Origin: Methanotrichaceae archaeon
GTDB taxonomy: Archaea; Halobacteriota; Methanosarcinia; Methanotrichales; Methanotrichaceae
Reading direction: 5' to 3'
Length of the DNA: 64,000 nt
Assembly: GCA_013178225.1 (NCBI GenBank)
Contig: JABLXE010000006.1
Span: 62,001 to 126,000 of the forward strand
Part shown: one piece after another, positions 8,678 to 17,465 of the stretch
Layout of the letters: every line of letters starts with the position of its first letter
How positions within the stretch are numbered: the stretch's first letter is position 1
The notes under the pieces: model-generated
Told to the model about the DNA's origin: nothing
Seen by the model: the letters and a program-made list of their open reading frames with translations, nothing else
Databases searched by the model: none
Program-made: the position numbers and the translations under genes

Positions 8678-9796
8678 ATGAGCACAAGCAATTGGATTTC
8701 CGGCAGGCCGATATCTCTGGCTCTGCTCCTCTTATTATCCTTGGCCATGGCAGGGGGAAGTGAAAATCCGGATGCCGGTCAGTCCAATGATACGATGCTA
8801 ACGACCCTGCCTGCAGGGGAAGATGGGGGAGACGGCCCTTCGGTCAGCTCGACCACGGTGCAGGTTCACGTCTATGTCAACAACAAAGATGACGATCGAC
8901 TCGATGTATCTCTCTTCATCGATGGAGATCTGATCGACAGCAATGAATTGAGCTCTGATTCGGAGAAGAAATACGGGAGCTACGATCTGGCGGAGGGAAA
9001 TCGCAGCTTCGAGATCAGCTGGCGCGATGAAGACACCAAGAAGACCTACCGGGAGAAGATCGATCAGTCGGTTCAGGATGGCGACACTATAATGATCTAC
9101 ACCGTCAAGAACACTGAGCCTGATGAATACGATCTTACCGTTCAGGCCAGAAATGAAAACGATTTTGACCTGGACGCCTATCTCTATATCGACGGTGATT
9201 ACGAGAAGAATCGGGAGATAAAGAAAGAGAGCTCCGCAGACATAGGGAAGATCAGCCTGGAGGAGGGGGTGCATGAGATCACTTTGAGGTGGCAGGATCC
9301 CGACACCGAGATGCAGTATGAGAAAAAAAAGCAGGTGATGGTCGAGAGGGACGATGTGATCGTCTTTTATGCTCCCAGAGGAGTCTCGTTTGAGAGCACA
9401 GAGGCGAAAAGCACATCAAAGACTTCATCCTCAACGACATCCTCCTCAATGACTTCCTCATCCACTGCAAAGTCCTCATCATCAACACTGAAAAGCGAGT
9501 CGGCGGCCGAAAATGACCCGGGCCAGGAAGAAAAAGCGAATTCATCGAGCCGCCAATTGGGCAATTCCTCCTCCGAATCTTCTTCCAAATCGTCCTCCAA
9601 ATTGGGCAGCACAAGCATTATGTCTTCCTCAAATGACAAGCTGTCCACGAAGAATGCTCTTACGAGCAAGGCGCTTGCGAGCCAGACGGAAAGGGGGACG
9701 GAGGTCTCGAGTTTCGGAAATGATGATGATAGTTGGAGGGTTTATATCTATGCCCTTCTGGTCCTGCTGGGGCTTTATCTCTTCTTCAGGCATTAA
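8678..9796 (+). CDS. Cell-surface protein with two repeats, Ser/Thr-rich stalk and C-terminal anchor
   Basis: 372 residues. A signal peptide (about 1-30) precedes two related beta-rich repeats, each beginning VxVxVxNxxDxxLDxxLxIDGD (residues about 65-145 and 148-230). A long Ser/Thr/Lys low-complexity stalk follows (about 240-340). A single C-terminal membrane helix ends in a basic FFRH tail. The layout suggests an exposed, possibly glycosylated surface protein. AAGGGA lies upstream of the ATG. The next gene begins inside its last codons, so the two are co-transcribed. The function is unknown. Confidence 0.75.
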   Translation: MSTSNWISGRPISLALLLLLSLAMAGGSENPDAGQSNDTMLTTLPAGEDGGDGPSVSSTTVQVHVYVNNKDDDRLDVSLFIDGDLIDSNELSSDSEKKYGSYDLAEGNRSFEISWRDEDTKKTYREKIDQSVQDGDTIMIYTVKNTEPDEYDLTVQARNENDFDLDAYLYIDGDYEKNREIKKESSADIGKISLEEGVHEITLRWQDPDTEMQYEKKKQVMVERDDVIVFYAPRGVSFESTEAKSTSKTSSSTTSSSMTSSSTAKSSSSTLKSESAAENDPGQEEKANSSSRQLGNSSSESSSKSSSKLGSTSIMSSSNDKLSTKNALTSKALASQTERGTEVSSFGNDDDSWRVYIYALLVLLGLYLFFRH

Positions 9797-11273
9797 GCTG
9801 CCTGTCACCGTTCTGGCGGTGGCGTTCCTCATCTCAACGGGCATGGCAGTGGTCTGGGGAGATGATGCCCGGGGCGACCTCAGCTGGGGGGAGAGTCTGA
9901 CGCTTGGGAACTACTCCATCCAGGCAGCCGACTTTTTCGCTCCCGAAAATTCACCCGCCAGAGTCGTCTTGACGGTCCGTTCTCAGGATCAGCCGGAAGA
10001 GAGCAGGGTCCTTCAGGCTGGCGAGGGCTTTGAGATCGACGATCGTCTCAAGGTGGTGGTGGGCCAGGTCAGGATCGAAGACCTGGTGGAGAATCAATCC
10101 AGCGCTGATGTTAGGATGTGGGTTCCGGCCGTCCCTGAGATTACTCTCCTGATCATGCCCGACAAAGACTATTATTTTGGGGGAGACGAGATAAATCTGG
10201 AGCTGGTGGCTAAAAACACCGGGTTGGCCGCAGCTGAAGGGCTGAAAGTGACAATTGAATGCCAAGATATCCCATCAATTGATGCCCTTCGCAAAGGAGT
10301 GCTGAGTCCCGGCGAGACCTGGAAGGAGGATGGCAAGAATCCGTCGATGAAGCTCCGGGCACCTTACCTCGCCGAGCCTGGCCCGGTAACCATCTCTGCT
10401 CTGGCAAGCTTTGAGGATTCCGAGGGTGCTTTCCATCAATCCCTTGCCAGAACCTCCTTTAAGGTGGCTGGGCCGCTGCAGCTGCATAAGAGATTTGAAG
10501 AGAAGCAGAGGTTTGGAAAGAATTACTTTGTCATCGATACCCTGAGAAACACCGGAAATAGAACTCTTCGCGTTACGCTGCAGGACTTCGCGGGGTCTGA
10601 TTTTAAAACCGGGTCACCGTTGTGCTGGGATCTCACGCTCCCCTCCGGCGGGACGGAGGTTGTAAGCTATGCTCTTGTGGCCAGGCAGCCTGGAACCGGA
10701 CTCGTCCTTCCTGCAGCCAGGGCCGGCTATTCGCTCGACGGAAGGGACTACCAGGTGGAGTCTGAGAGCCCCGTGGTGGACGTATTCGGTCCCTTGCTGA
10801 AAGTCTCCCGCAGAGTAAGCCCTCCAAGGCTTATCTTGGGAGAGGAGGCCGAGGTGGTCATGGAGCTGGAAAATGCCGGCAACAGGTACGCTGCAGTGAC
10901 GGTAGATAGCGACCTGCCGGAAGAGGTTCTTTTGGTAAAGGGAAGCCTGAACGGATCTTTCTCGCTTGGCCCCGGCGAGATAAAATCGCTGAGCTGCCGT
11001 CTGAAAGGCCTTCAAACCGGGCGCTTGAAGCTCTTGCCGGGAAACATCAGCTACCGGGACGTCCAGGGAAATGAGTATCAAACCGACTGTCCAGCCTCAA
11101 CCATAGTGGTCGAAGAGGAACCCCTGCCATCGGTGGAGGATCTGCAGGATAGCGAGAGTGAAAATATTCCTCTGGAGGAAGAGGCCCCGGTGGAGGGCGG
11201 ATCACCGCTTCAAGCGGCAATTCCTCTGGCTATTGTACTGGCTTTGTTCCTGGTCTTCTCCAGATACCTTTGA
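9750..11273 (+). CDS. Secreted, membrane-anchored S-layer-like or CARDB-type protein
   Basis: About 507 residues. A signal peptide lies within the first 38 residues. The N-terminal part (GESLTLGNYSIQAADF) resembles S-layer-associated domains of methanogens, followed by several Ig-like beta domains of the NEW3/CARDB kind (ELVAKNTGLAAAEGLKVTI, MELENAGNRYAAVTV). One C-terminal membrane helix closes the protein. I chose ATG 9750 because GGAGGG sits nine bases upstream. The frame is open further 5', but that stretch is the shadow of the preceding Ser-rich gene. It overlaps the convergent ATPase gene by 44 bases. Confidence 0.75.
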   Translation: MPFWSCWGFISSSGIKLPVTVLAVAFLISTGMAVVWGDDARGDLSWGESLTLGNYSIQAADFFAPENSPARVVLTVRSQDQPEESRVLQAGEGFEIDDRLKVVVGQVRIEDLVENQSSADVRMWVPAVPEITLLIMPDKDYYFGGDEINLELVAKNTGLAAAEGLKVTIECQDIPSIDALRKGVLSPGETWKEDGKNPSMKLRAPYLAEPGPVTISALASFEDSEGAFHQSLARTSFKVAGPLQLHKRFEEKQRFGKNYFVIDTLRNTGNRTLRVTLQDFAGSDFKTGSPLCWDLTLPSGGTEVVSYALVARQPGTGLVLPAARAGYSLDGRDYQVESESPVVDVFGPLLKVSRRVSPPRLILGEEAEVVMELENAGNRYAAVTVDSDLPEEVLLVKGSLNGSFSLGPGEIKSLSCRLKGLQTGRLKLLPGNISYRDVQGNEYQTDCPASTIVVEEEPLPSVEDLQDSESENIPLEEEAPVEGGSPLQAAIPLAIVLALFLVFSRYL

Positions 11274-12078
11274 TTGTCTCTTTTGCCTTTGAGCCTGGAC
11301 CTGAGAGGATATCGTTTTTAATTTTTGGGAGGCTGGTCTCAGATGCGAGAACCTTGGCAGCAAAATCCCGCCATTTCAGAGTCTCAATTATCCGCCCTTT
11401 ATCCATGATCGCTACCCTATCGCTCATGTGCTGGACCACCTCATGGTCATGGGATATGAAGAGCAAAGTCAGTTCTTGTTCCTTCTTCAGCTTCTGAATG
11501 AGGTTCAATATCTGGGCCTGCACGGAGACGTCGAGAGATGCGGTAGGCTCGTCAGCTACTATGAAGTCCGGCTTGATGGCCAGGATTCGGGCCAGGACCG
11601 CCCTCTGGTTCTGTCCGCCGCTCATCTGGTGGGGGTAGCGGTTAAAGTGTTCGGGATTAAGTCCCACGATTTCGATCAGCTCCATTACCCGCTCTCGGGT
11701 CTGCTTCTTTCCCAGCTTTCCGTTGAGACCGAGCCGCAAGGGCTCGGCAATGCAGTCTCCGATCTTCATTCTGGGGTTAAGAGACGATTCGGGGTCCTGA
11801 AAGATCATCTGCATTCTGGGCCGGATCCGGCGAAGCTCCGTCCGATTGAGGGACATGATATCGATGCCCTCGAAAAATATCTTTCCCGAGGTGGGCTCAA
11901 TCAGTCGCAATAGCATGCGTCCCACTGTTGTCTTTCCGCATCCGCTCTCTCCGATCAGACCCAGGGTCTCGCCCCGCTCGATGAAAAATGATACTCCGTC
12001 GACGGCTGTGGTGAGGTGCTTATGAAGAAGGCCGGAGGAATAGTGCTTCTTCAGATCGATGGCTTCGATCATGTGCAT
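11230..12078 (-). CDS. Second peptide/nickel ABC ATP-binding protein (DppF type)
   Basis: About 282 residues. Walker A is GESGCGKTT, the signature is MSGGQNQRAVLAR and Walker B is FIVADEPTASLD. A GAGGTG site six bases upstream favours ATG 12078. ATG 12072 would give an ATGA overlap with the upstream gene. It is a paralogue of the 2068-2748 product. Its operon has lost the permeases and binding protein, so it either serves permeases encoded elsewhere (for example those at 3672-5452) or is left over from a degrading locus. The reading frame itself is intact. Confidence 0.88.
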   Translation of the reverse strand: MHMIEAIDLKKHYSSGLLHKHLTTAVDGVSFFIERGETLGLIGESGCGKTTVGRMLLRLIEPTSGKIFFEGIDIMSLNRTELRRIRPRMQMIFQDPESSLNPRMKIGDCIAEPLRLGLNGKLGKKQTRERVMELIEIVGLNPEHFNRYPHQMSGGQNQRAVLARILAIKPDFIVADEPTASLDVSVQAQILNLIQKLKKEQELTLLFISHDHEVVQHMSDRVAIMDKGRIIETLKWRDFAAKVLASETSLPKIKNDILSGPGSKAKETIKGIWRRPGTKPVQ

Positions 12079-13004
12079 AAGTGGCACCTCACAGAATGTT
12101 CTTCTTCCAGGGCCTTCATTTCAGGGTGAATGGTCTTGCAGATATCGGTTGCCAGGGCACAGCGGGGATGAAACTTGCAGCCTGACGGAAAATCGATGAG
12201 AGACGGACTTGAGCCCGGGATAGGCACCAGTCCCCTGCTGGGGTGAGAGTTGATAAATCCACGAGTGTAAGGGTGGCAGGGATCGCTCAGAATCTCTTCG
12301 GAGGATCCCCATTCGAGAATTTCCCCGGCGTACATGACCGCTATCTGGTCGCAGATTTGGCCGGCCACGCCCAGGTCATGGGTGATCATCATCAGGGATT
12401 TTTCCTGGGTTGCTCCCTTGATCAGGTCGATTATTTGCATCTTGGTTTTGGCATCCAGCCCTTTGGTCGGTTCATCGGCGATGATGAAGGAGGGCCGGCA
12501 GGCCAGGGCCATGGCGATCAAGACCCGCTCCCGCATGCCACCGGACAGCTCATGCGGATACTGCCGGGCTCTCCTGGCCGGATCTGGCATATGCACCTCT
12601 TCCAGCATCTTCACTGCCAGGTTTAAGGCCTCTTCCCGGCTCTTTTCCAGATGTAGCCGGATGGCCTCCGCAATCTGGTCCCCGACCTTTAGAACCGGGT
12701 TTAGCGAGGTTGTGGGATTTTGCAGGATCATGGCAATCTCTCTTCCCCGGAGGCGTCTCATTTCGCCTTCTTTCATCAGCAGCAGGTCTCTTCCTCGATA
12801 GGCGATCCTTCCCTTAATTCTGGCCGTGGATTGAAGCAGACGAACGATCGCCATTCCCAGAACCGTCTTTCCGCAGCCGGTCTCGCCTATCAACCCGACC
12901 TTTCTTCCTTCCCGGATCTTCAGCGAGACGTGGTCCACTGCTTTCACCAAACCATCCTGGGTGGGAAAGGAGACGCTTAAGTCGGCAATCTCTAGCAGAG
13001 CCAT
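12069..13004 (-). CDS. Second peptide/nickel ABC ATP-binding protein (DppD type)
   Basis: 311 residues. Walker A is GETGCGKTV, the signature is LSGGMRERVLIA and Walker B is FIIADEPTKGLD, with the C-terminal oligopeptide extension GCKFHPRCALATDIC. It is paralogous to the product of 2745-3668. Its start is now separated from the methyltransferase gene at 15468 by a region carrying a permease remnant. In the intact locus a permease gene directly precedes the equivalent gene. All ATPase motifs are intact, so it is probably still functional. Confidence 0.9.
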   Translation of the reverse strand: MALLEIADLSVSFPTQDGLVKAVDHVSLKIREGRKVGLIGETGCGKTVLGMAIVRLLQSTARIKGRIAYRGRDLLLMKEGEMRRLRGREIAMILQNPTTSLNPVLKVGDQIAEAIRLHLEKSREEALNLAVKMLEEVHMPDPARRARQYPHELSGGMRERVLIAMALACRPSFIIADEPTKGLDAKTKMQIIDLIKGATQEKSLMMITHDLGVAGQICDQIAVMYAGEILEWGSSEEILSDPCHPYTRGFINSHPSRGLVPIPGSSPSLIDFPSGCKFHPRCALATDICKTIHPEMKALEEEHSVRCHLCT

Positions 13005-13475
13005 CTTGTAGACTCAATAACCCAAAATGTATTAAATCTTGCTATTATTTCTTGAATATTGGCAAGAGTCTCAATCGTATTGGATTTTTCTCTTCCGGAA
13101 CCTTCCCGTTGGGCATGAAATATCACAGAAGGCCTCTGCTGGAGAAGGCCGGCAGGGACATTCAAGGCTTCGACCATCTTCATTTTCCGGTGGCCGAAGA
13201 AGTCCTTCTGAATTGAACTCATCTGTTAGGGTGTATGCAGGTATCGAGGTTGAAAAACTTATTTTTCTCAGATTTTCTTTAATTTTACTTATTATACTTA
13301 ATAAGTGTGTTCTTTTCAAAATAATATATGAGTATTTATGAGCGCCCAGCCCCTTCTCATCAATTATCATACAATGAGTTAAAAAGTTCAATAATTGATA
13401 TCCCGAATGCTGAGAAATCCTTTTATAGTAAAAATGCATCTTAGAAAATAGACAAAATCAATGAGGTGATCTGTA
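13005..13475. promoter_or_regulatory. Divergent regulatory region with palindromes
   Basis: No convincing gene. It separates the minus-strand dppD-like gene from the plus-strand His-rich peptide. It contains an inverted repeat with perfect 8-base arms ACTTATTA/TAATAAGT (13287-13306), a second pair ATCAATTAT (13359-13367) and ATAATTGAT (13391-13399), and a TATA-like TTTTATAG at 13421-13428. The ribosome site GAGGTGAT is at 13463-13470. The arrangement suggests regulated, possibly metal-responsive, expression. Confidence 0.45.
13421..13428 (+). promoter_or_regulatory. TATA box for the His-rich peptide gene
   Basis: TTTTATAG lies about 50 bases before the ATG at 13476, which leaves room for a short leader carrying the GAGGTGAT ribosome site. 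The inverted repeat arms at 13359-13399 end about 20 bases upstream. Confidence 0.5.
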
Positions 13476-13592
13476 ATGTGTTGCCATAACAAAGATAAGC
13501 ACGAGCATGCCCACCAGCATGATAAAGAGAAGCATATCCACGAGCATATACATGATAGCGAGCATCAACACGGCCACAAATGCTGCCATTAA
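13476..13592 (+). CDS. His/Cys-rich 38-residue metal-binding peptide
   Basis: The frame encodes 38 residues, 13 of them His and 4 Cys. It begins MCCHNKDKHEH and ends HGHKCCH, so a CCH motif brackets an HxHxH-rich middle (HIHEHIH). There is no signal peptide, and the size and composition are those of a cytoplasmic metal buffer or metallochaperone. A GAGGTGAT ribosome site five bases before the ATG and a TATA box support expression. It lies inside a decayed nickel/peptide ABC locus and close to Znu-like and ECF nickel transporters, so binding of Ni, Zn or Co is a reasonable inference. It could also be a remnant of a longer His-rich protein. I do not recognise a named family. Confidence 0.7.
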   Translation: MCCHNKDKHEHAHQHDKEKHIHEHIHDSEHQHGHKCCH

Positions 13593-13680
13593 ATCATAAT
13601 TTTCTTTTCTATTTAAATTATTTAGAAAAATATGGGTCCCTTTCTGCCAGGATGCTTCTGCCCTTTAAAATTGAAGGAAA

Positions 13681-13704
13681 CCAGGAGTGCAATAATCCTC
13701 CTGG
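13681..13704. terminator. Hairpin between convergent small genes
   Basis: CCAGGAG and CTCCTGG form a perfect 7-base stem around a 10-base loop. It lies between the plus-strand His-rich peptide and the minus-strand small gene at 13713, so it may end transcription from either side. Confidence 0.4.
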
Positions 13705-13712
13705 CAGTGCCT

Positions 13713-13877
13713 CTAGTCTATGAATCCCTGCGCTTCGAAAATTAAATTACCCTTCTCGTCAAACTCGCGAAAGACCGCTACAGTTGCCATCTCTCTGGTC
13801 ACCGGGTTCATCAAGTCGTCGAAGTAGTGCATCTCGGAATGCTTCTTCACCAGGTCCATAGATCTAACTTGTTTCAT
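13713..13877 (-). CDS. Small 54-residue protein of unknown function
   Basis: The minus strand encodes 54 residues starting MKQVRSMDLVKKHSEMHYF and containing TREMATVAVFREFDEKGNL. The composition is globular and charged, with no membrane segment. A TATA-like CTTTTTATAG (13901-13910) is centred about 28 bases before the ATG, which is the spacing expected of a leaderless archaeal mRNA. I see no ribosome site, which fits that idea. The family is not recognised. Confidence 0.5.
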   Translation of the reverse strand: MKQVRSMDLVKKHSEMHYFDDLMNPVTREMATVAVFREFDEKGNLIFEAQGFID

Positions 13878-14234
13878 ATCATACTATAGTCTATCTTCAA
13901 CTATAAAAAGTATTACCTAATAGTTGGCCTTTCTAAACTAATAGGTTCAAAATGATACGACGATCTGCTCGTTCAAATTTTAAATCAATCCTGCCATAAA
14001 AATAGTACTCATTGCTGCAGTCTCAAATTCGAATCTCAAGTATCATTATTGATATTAATCATGAGATAAATTGCTACGGAACATCCCGAAAGATTCTTCC
14101 GGGAATTGGCCGAATTCATTCTTTAAACATATGCTTATCATGGTCGGAAACGATCAACAGTGCCGAATTATCTCGACTCATAGGAGACCGATTTCTTCTG
14201 CGCCACTCTGGAAAAATCGATACGTTTTGCTGGA

Positions 14235-14680
14235 GATGAAAAAAATTCCGGCTCTTCGGGTTCTAGTCCCTCCAGCCCGAATTCTGTCAATACAAAGCTC
14301 AAGACTCGCGAGTGAAATACAGAATCCAGGAGGCAGATATCGCCACCAATGGCGTTTATGAGCCCTGCGAGAGAAGGCTTAGTTGAGCATCATTCCCCAG
14401 CTTTTCTTAACCGGGTCGTTCTAGCCCCAGGAAGCTCAAGGATGCCTCGGTAAGCATCGCTACGGCAACGGCCAGGATAAACCCTGGGCCAGGATTACCT
14501 AGCGGGCGTTGGGCAGGATATGGCGCGCGATGACATAGAAGTCTGCCGCTCCCAGGGCTTTGCTATCTTTACGAAGGGCATCTCGCGAAGCTGCAGCACG
14601 TGCGAGCGCGACTGCACGTAGCCGTGGAGGTCCACCAGAAAGGTTCCGATCGCGATCATCTTGTGCCTTTTGGCCTCCAT
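14235..14680 (-). pseudogene. Decayed DppC/NikC-type permease
   Basis: On the minus strand, broken frames reproduce the C-terminal half of a DppC-type permease. SRSHVLQLREMPFVK matches SRTLQVREMGFV of the intact gene. VIARHILPNAR matches VIFSDVLPNTL, DPVKKSWGMMLN matches DPSMKSWGTMIS, and WWRYLPPGFCISL matches WWWYLPPGLCITV. The matches are interrupted by stops and change frame several times, and the N-terminal half is gone. It lies directly downstream of the methyltransferase gene, where the intact operon has dppB and dppC. This is a remnant of a deleted permease pair. Confidence 0.75.
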
Positions 14681-15468
14681 GAGAGCTTCACGTACGTCGT
14701 TTTATCCTCCATGAACAGCCGGCCATCATCTCTGCGCCAGTGAGATTCAATGTAATTATGCAGCAACTCATCGTGGGTCGTATCGAAGACGCCGAGAGTG
14801 CTTCTCAGATAGGACAAGGCCTGATCGTACCTGGCGTACTCTCGGGAAAATGATGTCCCGTGCAGAACTTCGGCATCCGGATAAAGCCCCAGATCGTAGA
14901 GAAGGTTGTAGATGACGTTGCATTTCGGATAATGCACCGGCTTGCGGCCGTAGACCTGGGAAAATAGGTCTTCTCGAATAAGCTCCCAGTTGGTAGTTCC
15001 GGCAAACCAGTAAAGGACAACCCTTTTCTTTGCCAGGCGGTCCATCTTTAGCAGAGCATCCTTGATGTCCTCGAAGCTCAGGGAGTAGGAGCCTATGACT
15101 AGATCATGAGGTTCCAGCTCTTTTGCGGATACGTCCTCCCAGCGGGAGTTGATGATTCCCACATTGGATATGCTCTCTTCATCTAAGTGCCGCTTCAGAC
15201 AGCTGATCATGGGCCTGGAGGGCTCAATTGCCGTAACCTCTCTGACAGTGCGGGCAAGGGGGACGGTCAGAATTCCCGGTCCCGAACCTATGTCCAGCAC
15301 CGACCAGGAAGGGCCGGGATCGAGGTCGGCAGCCCTTTTCTTCCCATCTGCCCAGATGCTCTCGGCCGCATCGTAGCTTTTTGCTTGTTCCTCGTTGTCG
15401 TAGTAGTTATCGCTGGTCAGGCGCGATGCCAGAAACGCATCCTTCCAGGTTTGGTTCCAGTCTACCAT
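14656..15468 (-). CDS. Second ABC-locus SAM-dependent methyltransferase
   Basis: 270 residues. Motif I is VLDIGSGPGILTVPLA, with the acidic strand-2 end TAIEPSRPM. It shares layout and several blocks with the 5467-6246 product (the acidic PSR motif, the NSRWEDV versus NSSWEDA segment, a SYSL loop), so the two are paralogues. It starts with ATG at 15468. Downstream lies the decayed permease and, further on, the second ATPase pair. Retention of the methyltransferase while the permeases decayed suggests that its product is useful independently. The substrate is unknown. Confidence 0.83.
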   Translation of the reverse strand: MVDWNQTWKDAFLASRLTSDNYYDNEEQAKSYDAAESIWADGKKRAADLDPGPSWSVLDIGSGPGILTVPLARTVREVTAIEPSRPMISCLKRHLDEESISNVGIINSRWEDVSAKELEPHDLVIGSYSLSFEDIKDALLKMDRLAKKRVVLYWFAGTTNWELIREDLFSQVYGRKPVHYPKCNVIYNLLYDLGLYPDAEVLHGTSFSREYARYDQALSYLRSTLGVFDTTHDELLHNYIESHWRRDDGRLFMEDKTTYVKLSWRPKGTR

Positions 15469-15662
15469 TGTATCGATTTCCTTAGCTTTCTGCAGTCTGT
15501 AGAGATATCATTTTGTCCCTGCTGGCCTTCGCTTCAGATCACCTTTTTTCTCTGATGGTCAGCATAAAGGCCGATCTGCCCCGCAGTAAATCGGAATATC
15601 TGAGATGAGCCACATCATAATAGTCTCATTAATGAAAAAGAAGGGCAGACTTCATTGCCCCT

Positions 15663-16547
15663 TTATAAAACCAGCTGCTTGTTGTGGTCCAAGACCTCTG
15701 CCATGGTGTTGGCTTCCGGAACAGATCCCGGGAAGTTGGTGAAGATCACGCGTTCGGCATTGATGCCCTTGTCGTTTAGCGCCTCTTCAATGCCCTTGGC
15801 CAGCTCTCCAGACTGCATGTTCTCTATAACGTAGGTGACGTTCTGGTACTTGGTCGGATTGGCGTTGATGTCGTCGACCACCTTGGCGGCGGTCTTGGTT
15901 CCGTTCATGGCGAACTCAGGAGCGAAGAAGTTGACCACCTTCATGCCCAGCCAGTCTTGTACCGGGTCCATCTGCCAGAGCATGACCACGACCTCAGTCT
16001 GGTTGAGCTTCTCCCTCTCTTCGGCGGTGGGCTCAATTGCGTCAAAGCTCTTCACGTATTCGTCGTACCGCTGCTCGTAATAGGTCTCGTTGGTCGGGTC
16101 CTTTTCCACCAGCCATCCTTTCACCTCGGCTGCCAGAACCTTGGCATTGGTCGGCGTGTTCCATCCCTGGGAGGGGTTAGAAACAGTATACCATACAACC
16201 TCTCCATAGTTGTTGGCCTTCATGAAATCGTTGACCGCAGGCATGTTGTACCTCTGGTCGTTGTTATCATTGTAGGCCATGAACATGTTGGCTTTCTCTA
16301 TGAAGTCCATGTGGAGCTGTATGCGGTTGGGGATGATGTCTGCCTGCAGGTGGGGGCACAGTGTCGGGTCGGCGATGGTGATGGCCTCGACTCGATCTCC
16401 GCCGATGGAAGTGGCAGGGTCCATCAGCACGCTGGTGGTGCTAACGATACGAAGCGTGGCTAAAGATGCGTCCTCGGCCAAGGCTGAAGCTGTCAGAAGG
16501 ATCGTTAGCATCAGCACGGCCAGGCTAAATGATTTAAATCCTCTCAT
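15663..16547 (-). CDS. Znu/Mnt-like metal ABC substrate-binding protein, divergent
   Basis: 294 residues with a signal peptide (1-24). The start of the cluster A-I fold is RIVSTTSVLMDPATSIGG, with a candidate ligand motif DPTLCPHLQAD (Cys64, His66) and His79. The canonical DPHxWLDP motif and the last His of ZnuA are not evident, so the metal may not be zinc. It is the last gene of a minus-strand cluster with the ATPase and permease at 17466-19027. A TATA-like TTTAAATAT (16570-16577) about 26 bases before the ATG and the lack of a ribosome site suggest an additional leaderless transcript. Confidence 0.8.
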   Translation of the reverse strand: MRGFKSFSLAVLMLTILLTASALAEDASLATLRIVSTTSVLMDPATSIGGDRVEAITIADPTLCPHLQADIIPNRIQLHMDFIEKANMFMAYNDNNDQRYNMPAVNDFMKANNYGEVVWYTVSNPSQGWNTPTNAKVLAAEVKGWLVEKDPTNETYYEQRYDEYVKSFDAIEPTAEEREKLNQTEVVVMLWQMDPVQDWLGMKVVNFFAPEFAMNGTKTAAKVVDDINANPTKYQNVTYVIENMQSGELAKGIEEALNDKGINAERVIFTNFPGSVPEANTMAEVLDHNKQLVL

Positions 16548-16693
16548 ATGTTCAGCTTGTTAATACTAAATATTTAAATTTTACTACAATTAGATTAATA
16601 ATCCTTGCAAATTCATAATAACTCAGACAACTGCAAATGCGGAGGAAAGCAGAGCGACTATGAACTTTCTTCCTCCGGACAGAACCGCGTCCG

Positions 16694-17443
16694 TTAGTCA
16701 GACTTGACCAGAAACGATGCTCCCGCGTCTCCGGCCATTCTCCTTGCGATCTTCACCGGGATTCCCATGGCCAGGCAGCTTTCCGGCAGCCACTGCCTGG
16801 CTGAAGGGTCTGTAGGGCCCAGGTATATTTTAGAGACAGAGGCGTTCTCTGCCATTCCCGCAGGATAGGTGATCAGGGTGGCACATGCCGGTCCCCAAGG
16901 GGCGGATATAGAGTTGATTGCGTCAGGGCTGCCGAAATGGGCCAGTGCGCACAGGTCCCGGATCTGCTCGCCGCCGGCAAAACATATTATGCATCTTACC
17001 CCAGGATCGTCAGCCATCCCCTCGCAGCGCCCGATCACCACATACCTGCCCATTGGTTTGATATCTCCCACTGCATCGTAGGTCTCACGGGCCACAGTCT
17101 CGTCCGCTTTTAGTCGCTTTGGTGCAAGATTTTCATCCGGTGATGTGGTGGCCATGAGGCCCGGCAGTCGAGGATCGAATCCGCAATATCCGAACCACGC
17201 AGGTCCGCCGATGCAGCGGCAGAAGGACCGGCCCGTCTCATGTCTGATGTAGACCGGATCAGTTATTCTGCCGTCTGCTAAGTGGTACACGGCAGAGGCC
17301 AGACATTCGCTGATCGAGGATGAGGGAATGACCTTTCCCGGCAGCCAGTCCGAGCCGTAGGCGCACAGCGGCCAGGTCTTCATGTTCACAGCCTCAGCCA
17401 GTCGACTTCCGATCTCCGCGATAGATAATTCCTCTTTTTCCAT
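16694..17443 (-). CDS. DUF169 family protein
   Basis: 249 residues, soluble, with many cysteines (FCRCIGG, RCIICFAGGEQ) and conserved stretches such as CALAHFGSPDAIN and APWGPACATLI typical of DUF169. The biochemical role of the family is not known. Such genes are frequent in methanogens and anaerobes. It sits 22 bases after the permease gene and before the binding-protein gene in the metal transporter cluster, so it may handle or sense the imported metal or cofactor. GAGG lies about 11 bases before the ATG. Confidence 0.8.
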   Translation of the reverse strand: MEKEELSIAEIGSRLAEAVNMKTWPLCAYGSDWLPGKVIPSSSISECLASAVYHLADGRITDPVYIRHETGRSFCRCIGGPAWFGYCGFDPRLPGLMATTSPDENLAPKRLKADETVARETYDAVGDIKPMGRYVVIGRCEGMADDPGVRCIICFAGGEQIRDLCALAHFGSPDAINSISAPWGPACATLITYPAGMAENASVSKIYLGPTDPSARQWLPESCLAMGIPVKIARRMAGDAGASFLVKSD

Positions 17444-17465
17444 AGCAAGAAACGCCTCTGGTCTT

